64,000 nucleotides of DNA from Dendrolimus kikuchii (lineage: Eukaryota > Arthropoda > Insecta > Lepidoptera > Lasiocampidae), in assembly GCA_019925095.2 (NCBI GenBank), contig CM034402.1, positions 6,955,501 through 7,019,500 on the forward strand. The letters run 5' to 3'. Position 1 is the first letter of the stretch. Each line of letters opens with the position of its first letter. Below the pieces are notes generated by a model. The model searched no databases, was not told where the DNA came from, and was given only the letters and a program-made list of their open reading frames with translations. Below, one piece after another: positions 45,390 to 57,396 of the stretch. Both the position numbers and the translations under genes were made by a program.

Positions 45390-46920
45390 AAAAATTAAAA
45401 TCGTTCAGAGATTTAGTCGTAAAAAATTCACATACAAATGCTATTTACTTTCGCGTTATATATATATAGCTAGGATTGTTGCGGCTGCAAAATCCGTAGT
45501 GTTATCTCTAGTCATTTTCTGAGCCAACATTCACACAGGTTACATTGTTTTAAATTTTTATAAGTATCCTATATCCATTTTCAGTATTTAGACTAGGTAC
45601 ATACTTAACGTCTCTTTACTTCAATAACGTTATCTTGAAAATCTTTAATTTTTGAAAGGAGAGAGTTTTTAATCTTCTATTATTTTATATATATTGCCAG
45701 GCACTATTACAAATTGCATGTATTGTACGTACGAAACTTTGATTATAGACATTATATAATCAAAGGTCCGAACCAAACTGTCATTCCAACAAATAACTCA
45801 ACACCTCTGTTATTTTATGTTTGTGCAAGTTTATAAAATAAATGTTATTTTATTCTATCAATGTACTGTGTAGCTTTTAACTTTCAAAAAATAATCTTTT
45901 TACTATCAATGTATAATTTATTATAAAAAAAGTAGCTTAATTTTTGAAAAAATAAAATCGGTAACGTCAGTTTTAATTAGGAAATAAAAATATGAGTTGT
46001 CGGACTTATTGAAGCAAAGAGGCAATATATACCAAATTATTATCGTAGTTTTTCGGAAAAAGCCTCATAGACAAAGCTATTATCGGGAATTACCTAATTT
46101 TATTGTTAACTTTGGATTACTGTCGATTGAAACCAATGAACTCAGACGAAGGCACGGACATAGCTCTGTGAAACTACATTACGAATCAAACGTCGGTGTC
46201 CCCTAGTCACGGCTCACGGCTAAGCCGAACGTCTGGCTGTGATACCTACGAGAAGGCCCTTGATTAATTTTCGGCATAAGCGGATTGCGCCCACCGGTCT
46301 ATTACAGAATTACCGGGATTTACGCCCTACGCCCCAGTTGGATGATATTTGAAATATCAAAATAAACCCCAATAATTACATGAACTTTAATAGTTAAAGC
46401 GAATTTTAAAATTGGTAGGGTTACTTTTGCACGGGCTAGCAACAGTCGTACGTTGCCGTGTCAACGTTCTACGCCGACACGTGCATATATTATCATTCGC
46501 AACAGCACCAGACGTTTAGCACCGTACTCTGTCGGTCGGCAACCAGCCACTGATCGTAGCATAATCATTTCATTAGAAATAAACAATTTACTTCTATAAA
46601 CTTCTATCATTAACATCCTATGTAGGAAAACCCCCTGTAATCATTATATTAATACGTGAAGCAAAAACTTTGTACCCCTTTTTACGAAAATGCGCGGACG
46701 GAGGAGTATGAAATTTCGCACACTTATAGTTTATATAGAGGAGTGCAGACTGCAGAATACTAATATTTTTTAAAAATCATGCATAAAAATACATGTATTC
46801 GATACACACACATATATATAGTCTTTTGTTTATTGTTAAAGTCAAATTAACAGTGTAGCCTTGGCGAAATCTGTGATTATAGAAGTATAGTCTTTGACAA
46901 CAGAACCTTAAGAATGTTCA
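45390..46920. other. Intergenic region, no gene recognised
   Basis: AT-rich, with unconvincing short frames. The 46620-46800 part resembles LINE 3' untranslated sequence common in moths, but this is a weak impression. Confidence 0.3.
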
Positions 46921-46925
46921 AACTT

Positions 46926-46976
46926 TTTTTATTTTTTATTGCAGGAGATCAGCAGACAGGCAGACGGCCCACTTAT
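46926..46976 (-). mobile_element. SINE-A 3' end fragment
   Basis: Poly-T then TTGCAGGAGATCAGCAGACAG and GCAGACGGCCCACTT; the rest of the element is absent. Confidence 0.7.
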
Positions 46977-47159
46977 AATTTAATTTATAATTGAAATTAA
47001 TTATGGTCGAATTTCGACCACTTAACGACCACTAGTTATAATACTTCGTTCTACTCTATCACAGCAAGTAATCAAAGACTTTTTTCATGTGTTCCAATAT
47101 TTGATCGAATCCTATATTTGTTATTGGACTTGACTTTATGTTGTTGGTCCGAAGACCTT

Positions 47160-47765
47160 ACAACTTTACCGGGGTTTTTGGGGCGAGTGCCTTCGCGAAG
47201 CGAAGGCGCTCGAGCCCGGGGGGGCAACTTGCTCGAGGGAGCTCCCTAAGGAGTTTTACCTCGGCTGAACTGTTGCCATGAGAGGGGGATGAATTTAACG
47301 ATGGCCACCATAGGGCGACACAAAGCACTAATTGAGAACGGGCGACGGGTAATATAAAGCCCGAGGGGAAGGATTCCGGCGGGCCGGGATCGGTGGTTTG
47401 CGGCGGTCTACGCTATCTTACTGCCGTTTCGCAACGTGTTATGGCTGGGAGAGAAGAAACGGCGAAAGAAACTTCCCAGCAACACGCCTAGTCTATCCTG
47501 TGGGGGGGGGGGGGGGGCTATGTCTCCTAGCGTCCCTCGCAGGGACGTGGAGAGATCTTGATTGGCGGCGCCTGAGACGCCGCCGTCTGTGTCTGTCTGT
47601 CCGTGCCTGCCAGCCTGCGGTCCTAACCGCGGGCGGGCTGATCCGGGCCAGCCGTTTTGTGATAACGTCGACCCTGTCCGTGAGGACGTTACGCGGTCGT
47701 CGCACGAGAGCCTTTCGCCGAGGCTTATAATCGGACGCGTTCCTATATTTGTTAGGCCGCCGTAG
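47160..47765. other. GC-rich island, probably LINE-derived
   Basis: About 600 bp of strongly GC-rich sequence in AT-rich DNA. It holds a hairpin (GCGCCTTCGCTTCG-type arms at about 47187-47207) and a G-run of about 17 at 47501-47518. The plus strand has an open frame (47398-47730) full of Arg, and another frame there contains LLPFRNVLWLGEKKRRKKLPS. Such GC-rich blocks occur in R1-type LINE untranslated regions, but no RT motif is present, so the identity is not established. Confidence 0.4.
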
Positions 47766-47769
47766 TTTA

Positions 47770-48600
47770 TATTAAATTAAATTGTATGTCGTTGGATAGG
47801 AGCAGTAGTTTAGAAGCCCCTCTCTCTTCTTTCACCTTCTCCCATTTATTTTAGGTCGATACCTACAATATGTCTAAAAATCTATGGTGTTTATAGTATG
47901 AAAATCTAAATATTTATATAATTAAGATTACTTAAAAAATTTAAACGTAATTATTATCACGTATGTTAGTTACGGGTTCTACGAAGTCAACTATTTGTTA
48001 TTTAAATTCTCTAATATGTATTGATGTATAATGATAATGATTTACTTTCAAATAATAGATTCTAAAGTACCAAACATATGGCAAAAAGAAGTTTGCTCAA
48101 ATGGCCGCTTTCATCGCCACACTGATGAGAATGCTGATTCTCTGTGTGAAATATAACCCCGCTATTTGATCACGGGTAAAGTTAAAATTAATCGGCATAC
48201 AATAAACATCTTTTAAAATTTACTATAAAACAAAAGCAAACAAAATTATTTGCTACATCTTTCACCGGTAATCACCTTAAACTTCAAGTGCTTCATTTCG
48301 TCTTTTCAAGTTATATAAAGGGATGGTATTTATTAAAAATATTTACATTGGCAGCGGTGAATCGGTATCGGCTTAATTTGCGGGGAATTATTCGCGGCCG
48401 ACGCTCCGCCGGGAAATCAACTTTGCATTCAATTTGCCGACATCGTAGCGGCGTGCCGTCGTCACACCGCGCCGCCGGTACCAACGCTTACTCCCAATCG
48501 AAACCAATCTTATAATTTCAGGACTGTATATACGGCTTCGAATTTTTTTTTAAGATGTAGCCAATAATGGGCTATGCCTTTAAAAATATTGGTGAAAAGC
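47770..48600. other. Intergenic region, no gene recognised
   Basis: Mostly AT-rich with a moderately GC-rich patch at 48350-48500. No exon or repeat identified. Confidence 0.3.
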
Positions 48601-48639
48601 GTAGTCAGAAGTACCTAAACTAGTGAAGGGAAAAAGTTC

Positions 48640-48897
48640 ATGGCCATGGACGTCGCTACGATTACTTACAGGGAGGTGCATCTGTGTCTTACACGTTGTA
48701 GCATTGAACGTACATTTAGCACGTTACGATGTGTCACGCCGTGGAATCGCTCAACGATAGCAGACGCGAGGATAAGCGACCTGTGCATGCTCAGGTTCAC
48801 AGGAAAAGAGTAGATGAGGATATTGAATTTATTGACAAGCTGATGAACAAATTTGGACAGCAACCCGGACGCTTTCAGTTTTTATGCAAAGAGTAAC
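48640..48897 (+). pseudogene. hAT transposase C-terminal remnant
   Basis: The plus strand encodes CSIERTFSTLRCVTPWNRSTIADARISDLCML, the hAT dimerisation-domain signature (ERSFSTLRR...RLSGLCML). After a one-base frame shift at about 48793 it continues VHRKRVDEDIEFIDKLMNKFGQ...RFQFL. This ending is typical of insect hAT transposases of the kind annotated as zinc finger MYM-type protein 1-like. Only the last 85 or so residues remain. Confidence 0.75.
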
Positions 48898-49205
48898 TCA
48901 ATAAAAAGAATATGTAATTTTTCTGTGCATTTTCTTTCCTGACAGCTAGTGCAAGAGCACCCCCTTGCACCCTACTGCTGGTGCAACGCCCATGGTCATG
49001 GAAGAAGAACATAAGACATTAGATTATACGTAGCTCGATGGCACCATCTAGCCATGCATAATTCAGGATCTTTTCGAAGCTTATTTTTATTGGACGATTG
49101 TCATTTGTTTGTAGAGTTCTTCTATGACCAGGCACCACCAATAGTTAAACCTGTGCATCGCTGCATTCGATAGTCATTTAAAAGATTATCTAGTCTACAA
49201 TTTCC

Positions 49206-49258
49206 TACGGCCTGTCGTAAAAGGCGACAAAACATCCCACAGCCAGGTGGTAGGGTAT
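49206..49258 (+). mobile_element. SINE-A 5' fragment
   Basis: CCTACGGCCTGTCGTAAAAGGCGAC...CCACAGCCAGGTGGTAGGGTAT; it matches the 5' end of the long SINE-A form and then stops. Confidence 0.65.
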
Positions 49259-49659
49259 GAAACATATGTTTCTATAAAGAGTAGTGCCGAAATTATTAGA
49301 ACCTTGGGAGTATTCTTGCATGCTCACAATTTTAGCAAAATCGAATTAAATATACAAAATGGTTCCATATTCCCTATTATAGACACGATCTAAAAATTCA
49401 AGTTATTTCTTTTATCTTTAAAATTTATTATCCTATATATTTTTAGTCAGATTTCCTTGGCCGTTTTATACTGTTGTTTTTTTTTATATAAAAAATATTA
49501 ATTAACACAAATATGTGCAATATAAATACTATGTGCGTTTTTAAATTATTATATTTTTTGAATTACATATAATCGAATACAATGCAAGAAAACTTAACTT
49601 ATTTGTATTGTATTCTACTCATAGTCCCTCAAGACTATAAGTAGAATACTGAGCCTAGA

Positions 49660-50250
49660 TCACTGTCTTCTATGGGTAAGGTGCCCAGAAATAAATGAGT
49701 AAATGAGTCGTTTCGATAAATTTTGGTAGAGGCTCATGGCCTCAGGACCCCACAGTCCAAGCGTCTCGACAGGTAACGGCACAAACATATAACTCTCACT
49801 GAGGGTTGCATATTTGCGCCGCTTGAGTGATTCGGCTGTTTCGTGGCGTGACCATCTGCCGGCACTGCGGCGGCAAGAAAGACCGTGGTATCCCAGGCCG
49901 ATTATCTCTGTTCCACAAACGCATGTGTGTGGTTTACATATGCGAGAACCCAAGCGCAGATTTATAGCCAAAGAAAAGGAAGTATTATCCATTAATGTAC
50001 CTATGTTTGGGGAGCGGATAGCTTGGAGCCAGAAATCAGACTCTGCGGGAAACGGCAAGAATGCGGGCACGTCCTGTAGAGTTAGCGGAATTTAAAAGTT
50101 CTTTATTTAATCCTCTACAAATAGGTTCATCCCAGCATCGTTGCGAATTCAGGATCGTGGGAATGTCTTCACCAGGGCAGACCATTTTCCAGGCCTTTAG
50201 AGCTTCATTTAAGAATGATGTACTGGCATTATTCCAGTGTTGCATAACTT
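49660..50250 (-). pseudogene. LINE reverse-transcriptase C-terminal remnant
   Basis: The minus strand encodes, in two overlapping frames, MQHWNNASTSFLNEALKAW and ESDFWLQAIRSPNIGTLMDNTSFSLAINLRLGSRICKPHTCVCGTEI...YHGLSCRRSAGRWSRH, then VETLGLWGPEAMSLYQNLSKRLI. These follow in order the C-terminal region of a class of arthropod LINE proteins with a CxPHxCxCG...GLSCxxSAGRxxRH motif. The residues after RRSAGR are shortened and the frame shifts at least once. Confidence 0.75.
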
Positions 50251-50254
50251 TTTA

Positions 50255-51960
50255 AATAATAGGATAGTGCTATAAGCGGATGAATACTATTAGTTCCGGT
50301 TTGTATAACCGATATAACAAATATAGGAATTGAACGTAGGTAACTGAATCATAATCTACGTTATCTACGTATTTCTCAAGATAAGAGTTGTGATATTGTT
50401 ATAATAACAAGACAACCCACAGCCAGGGGGTACAATATTTGCCCGTCTAGATGGCTACCACCCCTGATCTAGAGTATGCCGCATTAGCGACCAGGTTCCA
50501 GTCAGCCTTTAGGGAGCGGCAGCACATTGGTAGCGTCTTCGGTGTTACAAATGTCCGTAGGTGACCGTCGGTAACCGCTTTCCATCAAATGGGCCGTCTG
50601 CCTGTCTGCTGTGCATGAGTTGAACAAGCAGTAAAAAACAATAAATCGTCCGTTTAGCGGAAGATATAATAATATTATTCATCTGGTTAGTGTACGACTA
50701 GACACTGCATATTAATTTCTGATCAAGAGTTTTTCATTAAATACATAGAATTCAGAATCATAAATTTTGAGTTACGTTTGTCCAAATTATAACTGTAGGC
50801 AACGAATATGCAATCGCTATTTCAAGTAATCGAAGCGACGGGAGTAGCCTAGAGACAATCGAAGTTTGCTCCAGTTTTACGATATTTTCAGAGACCAAGT
50901 CCAATGCACTGTGTGCTCGCTGTGGAATGGACTTCCTCCCGCGGTTTTCCCCGAGCGCTACAATACCTCGCTATGGTAGGCAACGCATCGGCTCCCTTAA
51001 TGTTGCAGATGTCCGTGGGCGACAGTAACTACCTAGCAGTGCCTAGCACCAAGTGGACTGTTAGCCAGTTTGCCTACAAGCAAACATTAAACAAGTACAT
51101 TAAAGAATATTTTCCAACAGATATGGTATTTGGGTAGTGGGTAGATACGACGGCAATGAATAACGGTAGTCGGCATAGTGCCCAGGAGGTATCGGTGTCG
51201 TAATCACGGCTCGCCGGCAGCGCCATTCAATGAGATGAAATCACTATGCGGCTGTATGAATAATTCAGGTGCGGTCCATCGAATGCACCCTTCCGCCCAA
51301 ATCGATTACCCACTGTCGATATTGTCATAAAATTGTGACAGCACGTATGAAAGTTACAGTGTTACTTCAAAAAATGTAGGTAGGTTATTATATTAGGAAT
51401 ATTCGTATAGTCACATATTACGTATAAATTGCTTAATAAGTAGACATATAAATCTTTTGATAACTTTCTTTTAAAATTTATTTTATTAAGATATTGGAAC
51501 CGGCCATTATAGAATACGCATGAATTCTATTCCTGGTGGAATGAAATTCACAAATACCTTTCATTTTATTATTGTACGTGTATTACAGATATAAGCCTCA
51601 GAAGCGTTATTTATATTTTACCAATCATTGGTTCTCGAATGTTTAAATAAATCATTATAAAAAACTGAGATCAAATATTTTGCACTGTACTTAGGTACAT
51701 AATGTAATACGTATTTTGACTGTATGTGTGTACGTACGCACATGTATTAGGATTAGATAAATAACAAATGATCATATAGAAGTAGTATTACTCATCAGAG
51801 ATAGATACATCAGAGAGACTACTCAGCATACACCAATGAAAAGCGGGCGTGTGTGTGATTATGTAGATAGGTTTGTAATAAATAAAAAATATAAAGTTTC
51901 ATTAATTGCATAATCTATTCATTTTAATAAATAAACAATTTTACTAACTAAACAACAATC
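50255..51960. other. Intergenic region with SINE-A pieces
   Basis: Apart from a SINE-A copy at 50400-50620 and a possible relative at 50995-51080 (TTAATGTTGCAGATGTCCGTGGGCGACAGTAA), no gene was recognised before the first cuticle gene. Confidence 0.4.
50400..50620 (+). mobile_element. SINE-A, truncated
   Basis: From GACAACCCACAGCCAGGGGG to GGGCCGTCTGCCTGTCTGCTG. Several internal deletions; no poly-A tail next to it. Confidence 0.7.
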
Positions 51961-51966
51961 AATTTT

Positions 51967-53201
51967 CTAGTGCTGGTAAGAGATGGCGGGAGAGGAGAAG
52001 GTAACCTGGGATAAGGGGGCGGCGCCGTAGGCGACCTTGGCTACGGGTGCGGCGTAGGCAAGTTTGGTAACAGGAGCGGCATAGGCAACTGGAGCGGCGT
52101 AAGCAATTTTGGTGACTGGGGCAGGTGCATAGGCGATCTTAGTCACGGGTGCAGGGGCATAGGCGTACTTGGTCACAGGGGCGGCAGCATATGCGATCTT
52201 CGCGGGCTGTGCGACAGGGTGGCCCTCATAACGTACGTTCGCGTTGAAACCGTTCACTTTGTCGGAGGTGTATTCCACAATGCGTTGAACACCGTCGGGT
52301 TGTACTAGGGAGTAGTATCCTTGTACAGCATCACCGTTACGAGCCTCTTTCTGTTCCTTGATGTCACCGGTGTGGTCGTCACGGACGGAATAAGCGAATT
52401 CGTACTGGGCAGGTGCCTCAGGTTCTGAATAAATCACCTTGGTGAGAGGAGCCAAGGGGATGGCAGAAGCCGCAACGGCGAGGGAGAGGACGACGAAGAT
52501 CTGAAAATAATTTAAATACATTATACTCTTACACTGCGTACATAAAGGCTTTGAACGTTACATATAATTTCATATAAAGTACCTTTGTATTTTAAAGTAA
52601 ATCAGTTAAAACTGAAGCTTGGCTATTCCATTATCTATATTACACCAATTTGGAATATTTTGGTTTCATCATCGCTTCCCATCGAGTACTACGCATTAAT
52701 AATGTATTTGTACTTTTATTCTTTCGATTGCAATTTCGTCACATTGTTATCATGTAACACTCGTCCCGTCTTCTATCTAATGTTATATTTACTTCCTATA
52801 AATTTAAACGATATACTTATGGCCCGTAATTTCAGCGTTAGCCTGTCACTAAAACGCTCATTTACTCTGTATGTCGAGAGATCGCTATAAATGCTGTCCA
52901 TTGTATAGTACTGTTTTAATAAAAACATTTAAGTACATATATATTTCTCAAATAAACATGAATTAGTTAAAGAAAATAATAAAAAATACATATTATAAAT
53001 AAGATAATAATAATGTATTTAACCCGATTTTGGGAATATAATGTATGCTGTCTTGTCTCGTCAAATATTTGTAATTATTATTCAAAAGAACTTCTAAGGA
53101 GCGCTAGTTTATCTAGAACTAAGAAAAATAATATATCGCCACTTTCATTACCAAAGATATATATTGCAAATATGAATATGTCGGCTCACCTTAGCTGCCA
53201 T
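51967..53201 (-). CDS. RR-2 cuticle protein, copy 1
   Basis: Two coding exons: 53201-53190 (MAAK) and 52500-51967, separated by a 689-bp intron, giving 181 aa. The four-residue first exon is typical of insect cuticle-protein genes and completes the signal peptide (about residues 1-17, MAAKIFVVLSLAVAASA). The Rebers-Riddiford RR-2 chitin-binding domain is at about 37-98: YEFAYSVRDDHTGDIKEQKE...GDAVQGYYSLVQPDGVQRIVEYTSD..GFNANV. The C-terminal half repeats APVTKIAYA and AAPVAKVAYG units. RR-2 proteins are secreted by epidermis and bind chitin in hard cuticle. Exon 2 differs from copy 2 at 5 nucleotides, one changing Ala to Thr. TATA box at 53253-53260. The exact paralogue name was not assigned. 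Confidence 0.95.
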
Positions 53202-53252
53202 TATGCTTTGATTGTCGTTGCTTGAATGTGCTATTTCTTATCACTACATCAG

Positions 53253-53353
53253 TTTTTATACCTCAATGCTTCAGCGCGTGAACTTGTCGCAGCGACATAC
53301 AACCAGCCTGGAGCGTTAATTAAGCTCTACAATTGATTGTGAGGTGAAGGTCA
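53253..53353 (-). promoter_or_regulatory. Promoter of cuticle gene copy 1
   Basis: TATAAAAA on the minus strand at 53253-53260, 52 bases before the ATG, leaving room for a 5' untranslated region of about 25-30 bases. Upstream, at 53346-53353, lies GAAGGTCA on the plus strand, resembling the half-site of orphan nuclear receptors such as FTZ-F1 that time cuticle genes after ecdysone pulses. The same arrangement is kept in copy 2. The receptor identity is an inference. Confidence 0.6.
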
Positions 53354-53496
53354 TATACTGGTCGCAAGCTGATCTACAAAATTGAACTACTGTGTGCAAA
53401 ATTTATAAATATATTGCAAAATTACAATATTTACATATTTTACTGGCTCGAAGCAACTCTCTATACTTTAACGTTTGTATATCGTTACTACAAATT

Positions 53497-53580
53497 TAGT
53501 GGTTAGCGCAGTCACGTCCCAAACTTAAAGGGCTTGGATTCGAATCCTGGCATCAAAGCATGCACCACTTAGGTAGTTTT
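53497..53580 (+). mobile_element. SINE-C 5' part (tRNA-like)
   Basis: AGTGGTTAGCGCAG resembles a pol III A box and GGATTCGAATCC a B box. The same piece lies at the same relative position upstream of copy 2 (59646), so it was present before the cuticle gene duplicated. Confidence 0.65.
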
Positions 53581-53689
53581 CCGAGTTAATAATATAAATA
53601 TAAAATAATATTATAGTTTTTCAGACATAACTTTTTTTTCAATGATATCGTATTGTAGTACTGAGCCAACGTAGCCAAGGTCATGAAAT

Positions 53690-56150
53690 TATATTTTGTA
53701 ATGCAGTATTAATATTCTTTCTTAAGTTTATTTTATTATTAGCTGATATAAATATAGTTATGTCGTCAGCAAATAGTATTATCGGTATGTATGTACGGAT
53801 TGTTCAATTGGGTAGGTAAATCATTGATATATATTAGATACATAATAATTGGTGCTAATGTGCTGTCTTGGGGCACCCCAGTTGAATTTAGTGTATAATT
53901 TGACCTACAGGGAGGTTTTCAATTAAAATGACTATATGTTGTGAATTTGTTGTTGTTCTTTTATGTTTTACTTGGCATCGACTTCAAGATGTTGTAAAAA
54001 TAAGTCGTTTAAATATTTATTTGTTGGCTTTTAGTCTGTAGTCGGTTTTGTTTTTGTTATTTTTTTTATCAAGATAGCGTTTGCACCAATCCCATGCACT
54101 TTCTTGTAACTCATATTTGTATAGTTTCATCAACAGTCTGCCATGGTGAACCAGATCAAATGCTTTGCTCATATCTAAGTAGTGCGCTGCTATATTTTCA
54201 TTATTCGATATCGCTTCTACCGAAATCTTCATAAGTTTAAATATCGCTAAAGTGGTGTAGAACTTCCTTTTCTAAATCCATGCTGGTCTGATGTGATATA
54301 TCAAATTTATCTGTAAAATTCATTAGGCTTCTAAGCATTGCCTTCTCGAATATCTTTGATAGTATATTGTTACGACCTGAGCGCCGACAAAAGACAAATT
54401 CCCAACTGCATACCTGTAGATGTTTTATTACCTTTGCGGCATTCGGGCTTCTTTTGTTTACTTTGTGTTTAGAAAAACAGCCCATTGTGTATTGTAATCT
54501 TTTATGGTAGTCATTAGCCAGGTGTGATTCTAGGAAATTCAGTCCACACGGTCGAGCAGACATATTGTATTTGTACAGTATAAAGCAATGTCCCAATGGA
54601 GGGATGAGGAGTCGAGCGATAACCACAAGCGGAGCAAGACTTGTGTACATTCGGTAAACTATTTAGTGACGGACTTTGCGCGTGTTATTGAATCGTGCTT
54701 TACGTCTAGACTAGTTGTGTTCAGTTATATTTGTACCTGTGTTATACGTGTTTGTATAGTTCTAATAAAATCTATAGTAATTCCAACGGCATTTTTATTC
54801 GAGTCCTGCAACTCGTAACAATATTTATTATTGTTATCCGTCTGTTGTTATCCAATTGTGTCCAATTCTCTTTTTGTGTAGCGTCTAACAATTGACAATT
54901 TTAGCTTTTCTTGAAATATTCCTTCAGTAAATGAAAGATTAATAATATGACTAACATTGATGAAATAGTCAGGACATATGGTTTTATTATCCATGTTGGT
55001 ATTTCATCATACCCAACAGATTTGGTATTATTAAGTGATTGAATAATTTTAAATAATTCATCAGCTGATGTAGGTTCTAAGATAATAATGCTATAACTAT
55101 TAAAATCAGTATGTGTATTAACGTTTGAAGAAGTTTTACTAGAATTAATAAAGAAGTTATTAAAAGCTTTCTAAATATCTGGGCTTTTATTTATTAAATA
55201 TCCTTTGTCATATTTTTTTTCGATACAATTAATTCGGTCTGCTTTTGTCTCATATTGTTTGATAATGTCCCATGAAGTTTTGAATTTGTTTTTGTATTTT
55301 CATAAGTACTTTTTGTTTGCTAGTTTCTTTGCTTGACTTATGCAATTTTTAGATTTTTTGTAGAATGATTGAAAAGATTTTCTTTTACTTCGCTGCATTT
55401 TAAAATATAATAAGTTATCTTTTCCTTATACATGCTTTTTAGACCCTCTGTAAGCTATATGCGCTTATTAAAAGAATTAGTAGACATTTTGACTATGACT
55501 TTGAAAAACAAAGTTTAAAGAATAATACAATGAAAGAAAAAGTTTTTTCAGTATAAATTTCGCTAAAAGATAAGGCGCTGATACAATCTACAAATTTATT
55601 AACATTTTCATGGCTAAAATCTCGTCTCGACTGAAAAAACTGTAATGCAAGACCTTTTTCTAATCGGTTGACTTATATGGAGCTCTAGACTACAATTAGA
55701 ATCTGTCTTTGAGAGAAGTTGTATATTTATTATTTTTAAGAATGTCAATATTGAAGTCAACAACTAAAATTATCTTTTTTTTTTTACTCATTTGTAATTT
55801 CTGATAATATTTGGTTTTTTGCAAAAAAATATATATACGAGTCTAGTATTCTATATACGCATATGATAACTAGATTATTTCCAGCTATGTAAATTGTACA
55901 ACATTCGAAGTTTCTCTCTACCGACAAGCTACTTAATTTTTTTTGTAGGTTCAGCATTTCTGTTATCTTTAGATAATATGTATACACCTCCTCTTTTTAT
56001 GTTCTGTCTGCAGAAATAGGAAAAAGACGAAAATTTCTAATTGTTACATTTTTTCTTACCCTGCCTTGATGAATGTTTCTGAAGATCATAATACTTGATC
56101 ATCATTACCATCACTTTTAAGATTACTAAAAATTACTTCTAAGATTTCCA
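53690..56150 (-). pseudogene. Decayed jockey-like LINE, split by a solo LTR
   Basis: In element order on the minus strand: endonuclease remnant at about 55987-55784 (VYTYYLKITEMLNLQ...LSVERNFECCTIYI...NLVIICVYR); a linker and RT start at about 55480-54960 (ELFKIIQSLNNTKSVGYDEIPTWII); RT at 54360-54240 (NILSKIFEKAMLRSL) and 54232-54017 (HYLDMSKAFDLVHHGRLLMKL); and at 53890-53740 a GVPQ start and a shifted FADDI catalytic box. Many stops and shifts. The 54368-54820 LTR lies within the RT. Confidence 0.8.
54368..54820 (+). mobile_element. Solo LTR in a LINE
   Basis: 453 bp starting TGTTACGACC and ending ACTCGTAACA, flanked by a 4-bp duplication ATAT (54364-54367 and 54821-54824). AATAAA at about 54764 near the end suits an LTR reading on the plus strand. 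It is a relative of 13310-13645. No internal retrotransposon sequence adjoins, so it is the product of LTR-LTR recombination. The 4-bp duplication and TGTTAC ends fit a gypsy-type element. Confidence 0.85.
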
Positions 56151-56162
56151 TTACCTTTAAAT

Positions 56163-56487
56163 ATCTAGCGGCCCCGGCAGACGTTGTCCTGCTCTGAAAA
56201 AATAAAAATCTAGGACCCGATCCCAGCGCCACCTACCGGTTCCAATTGTGGATTTAAACCATCCGGGGAACCCACTCAAACACAGAAAAACAAAATCGCT
56301 CCAGGTGATTAGGAGGATTCTAGAACCCGATCTCAGCGCCACCTACCGGTTTCAACGGTATAAAAAGTATCCTATGTCCATCTCCTGGTTCTAAGCTACC
56401 TCCCCACCAATATTCAGGTAATTCGGTACGGCCGTTCTTGAGTTACAAATAGTGTAACTAACACGATTTTCTTTTATATATATAGAT
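56163..56487 (-). mobile_element. Non-autonomous Helitron
   Basis: On the minus strand it begins TCTATATATATAAAAG and ends with GCAGGACAACGTCTGCCGGGGCCGCTAG, a GC hairpin followed by CTAG, as Helitrons have. It contains a short internal duplication of the CTAGGACCCGATCxCAGCGCC block (about 56210 and 56318). Confidence 0.75.
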
Positions 56488-56489
56488 AT

Positions 56490-57190
56490 TGTAAATTAAT
56501 TAATTGTAATCAAAACGAATATTTGAGATAAATTTCGCCTCAAAAACAACTTTGAGTTATAGATAGGATTTGAAACCCGATGCGCTAGGCTACGGGTAAT
56601 TATGCTATAAAGTCCGCGCTTTTTAATATTATGCCAGCCACATACTGTGTACGGGTATAATATTGCGTCTTATTAAAAGTTCAGTATAGTATTTGATTGT
56701 TATTTACAGTTGTATCTTTTAATGTTGTTGATTCAAAGTCCAAGTTTGTTATAAATGTTTGACGGGTAGTTTATATTGTAACGGCTTGAATTATGTGTAA
56801 ATTTTTAATTAAATGCATTTTTTACTATTTTACACACTCTCACTACTTATTTCCATTTAATATTATTAACTGAATAGGTTTGCGTCCATCAATAATCTTA
56901 ATTTAGGTGCATAATTAGTGTTTCAGGCCGTTTTTATGAGATCATATTTATGATGTTTTTTTCACTTTTCACCGGAAATTTATTGCTACAAACACACAAT
57001 TGTGTAAAAGTTGGTGATACTTTAGATATTGTGTTTATTTCACGAGAATAAATTGAATTAGATTTTATTTTATTTTTTTACACGGAGCAATACGTACAAT
57101 AATTAGATAAATAACACAAGCATATTTTGCTTAGCTTGGGGATGTACAATGTGGGTGTTTGTCTGCCGATTTACAATTTATAATTATAAT
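56490..57190. other. Intergenic region between the cuticle genes
   Basis: AT-rich with a SINE-B 3' fragment at about 57110-57180 (CATATTTTGCTTAGCTTGGGGATGTACAATGTGGGTG). No gene seen. Confidence 0.4.
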
Positions 57191-57396
57191 TTACAATAAA
57201 TGATTAAATAGAAGTAGTGTTACTCATCAGAGGTAGGTAGAGGCTACCCAGCATATCCCAATCGAGAGCGGACGTGTGTGTGATATGTGATATGTAAACA
57301 GGTTTGTGATAAATAAAAAATAGAAAGGTTAATTAATTGCATAATCTATCATTTTAATAAATAAACAATTTTACTAACTAAACAACAATCAATTTT

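Noticed and set aside
47398..47730. 110-codon Arg-rich frame as a protein gene
   Set aside because: It lies in GC-rich DNA where stops are rare; overlapping frames on both strands are equally open and no domain is visible.
52501..52521. ATG at 52521 as the start of cuticle protein copy 1
   Set aside because: Reading upstream of 52500 runs into intron sequence (TTTTCAG acceptor). The ATGGCAGCTAAG exon at 53190-53201 with a GT donor gives the standard four-residue first exon, also conserved in copy 2.
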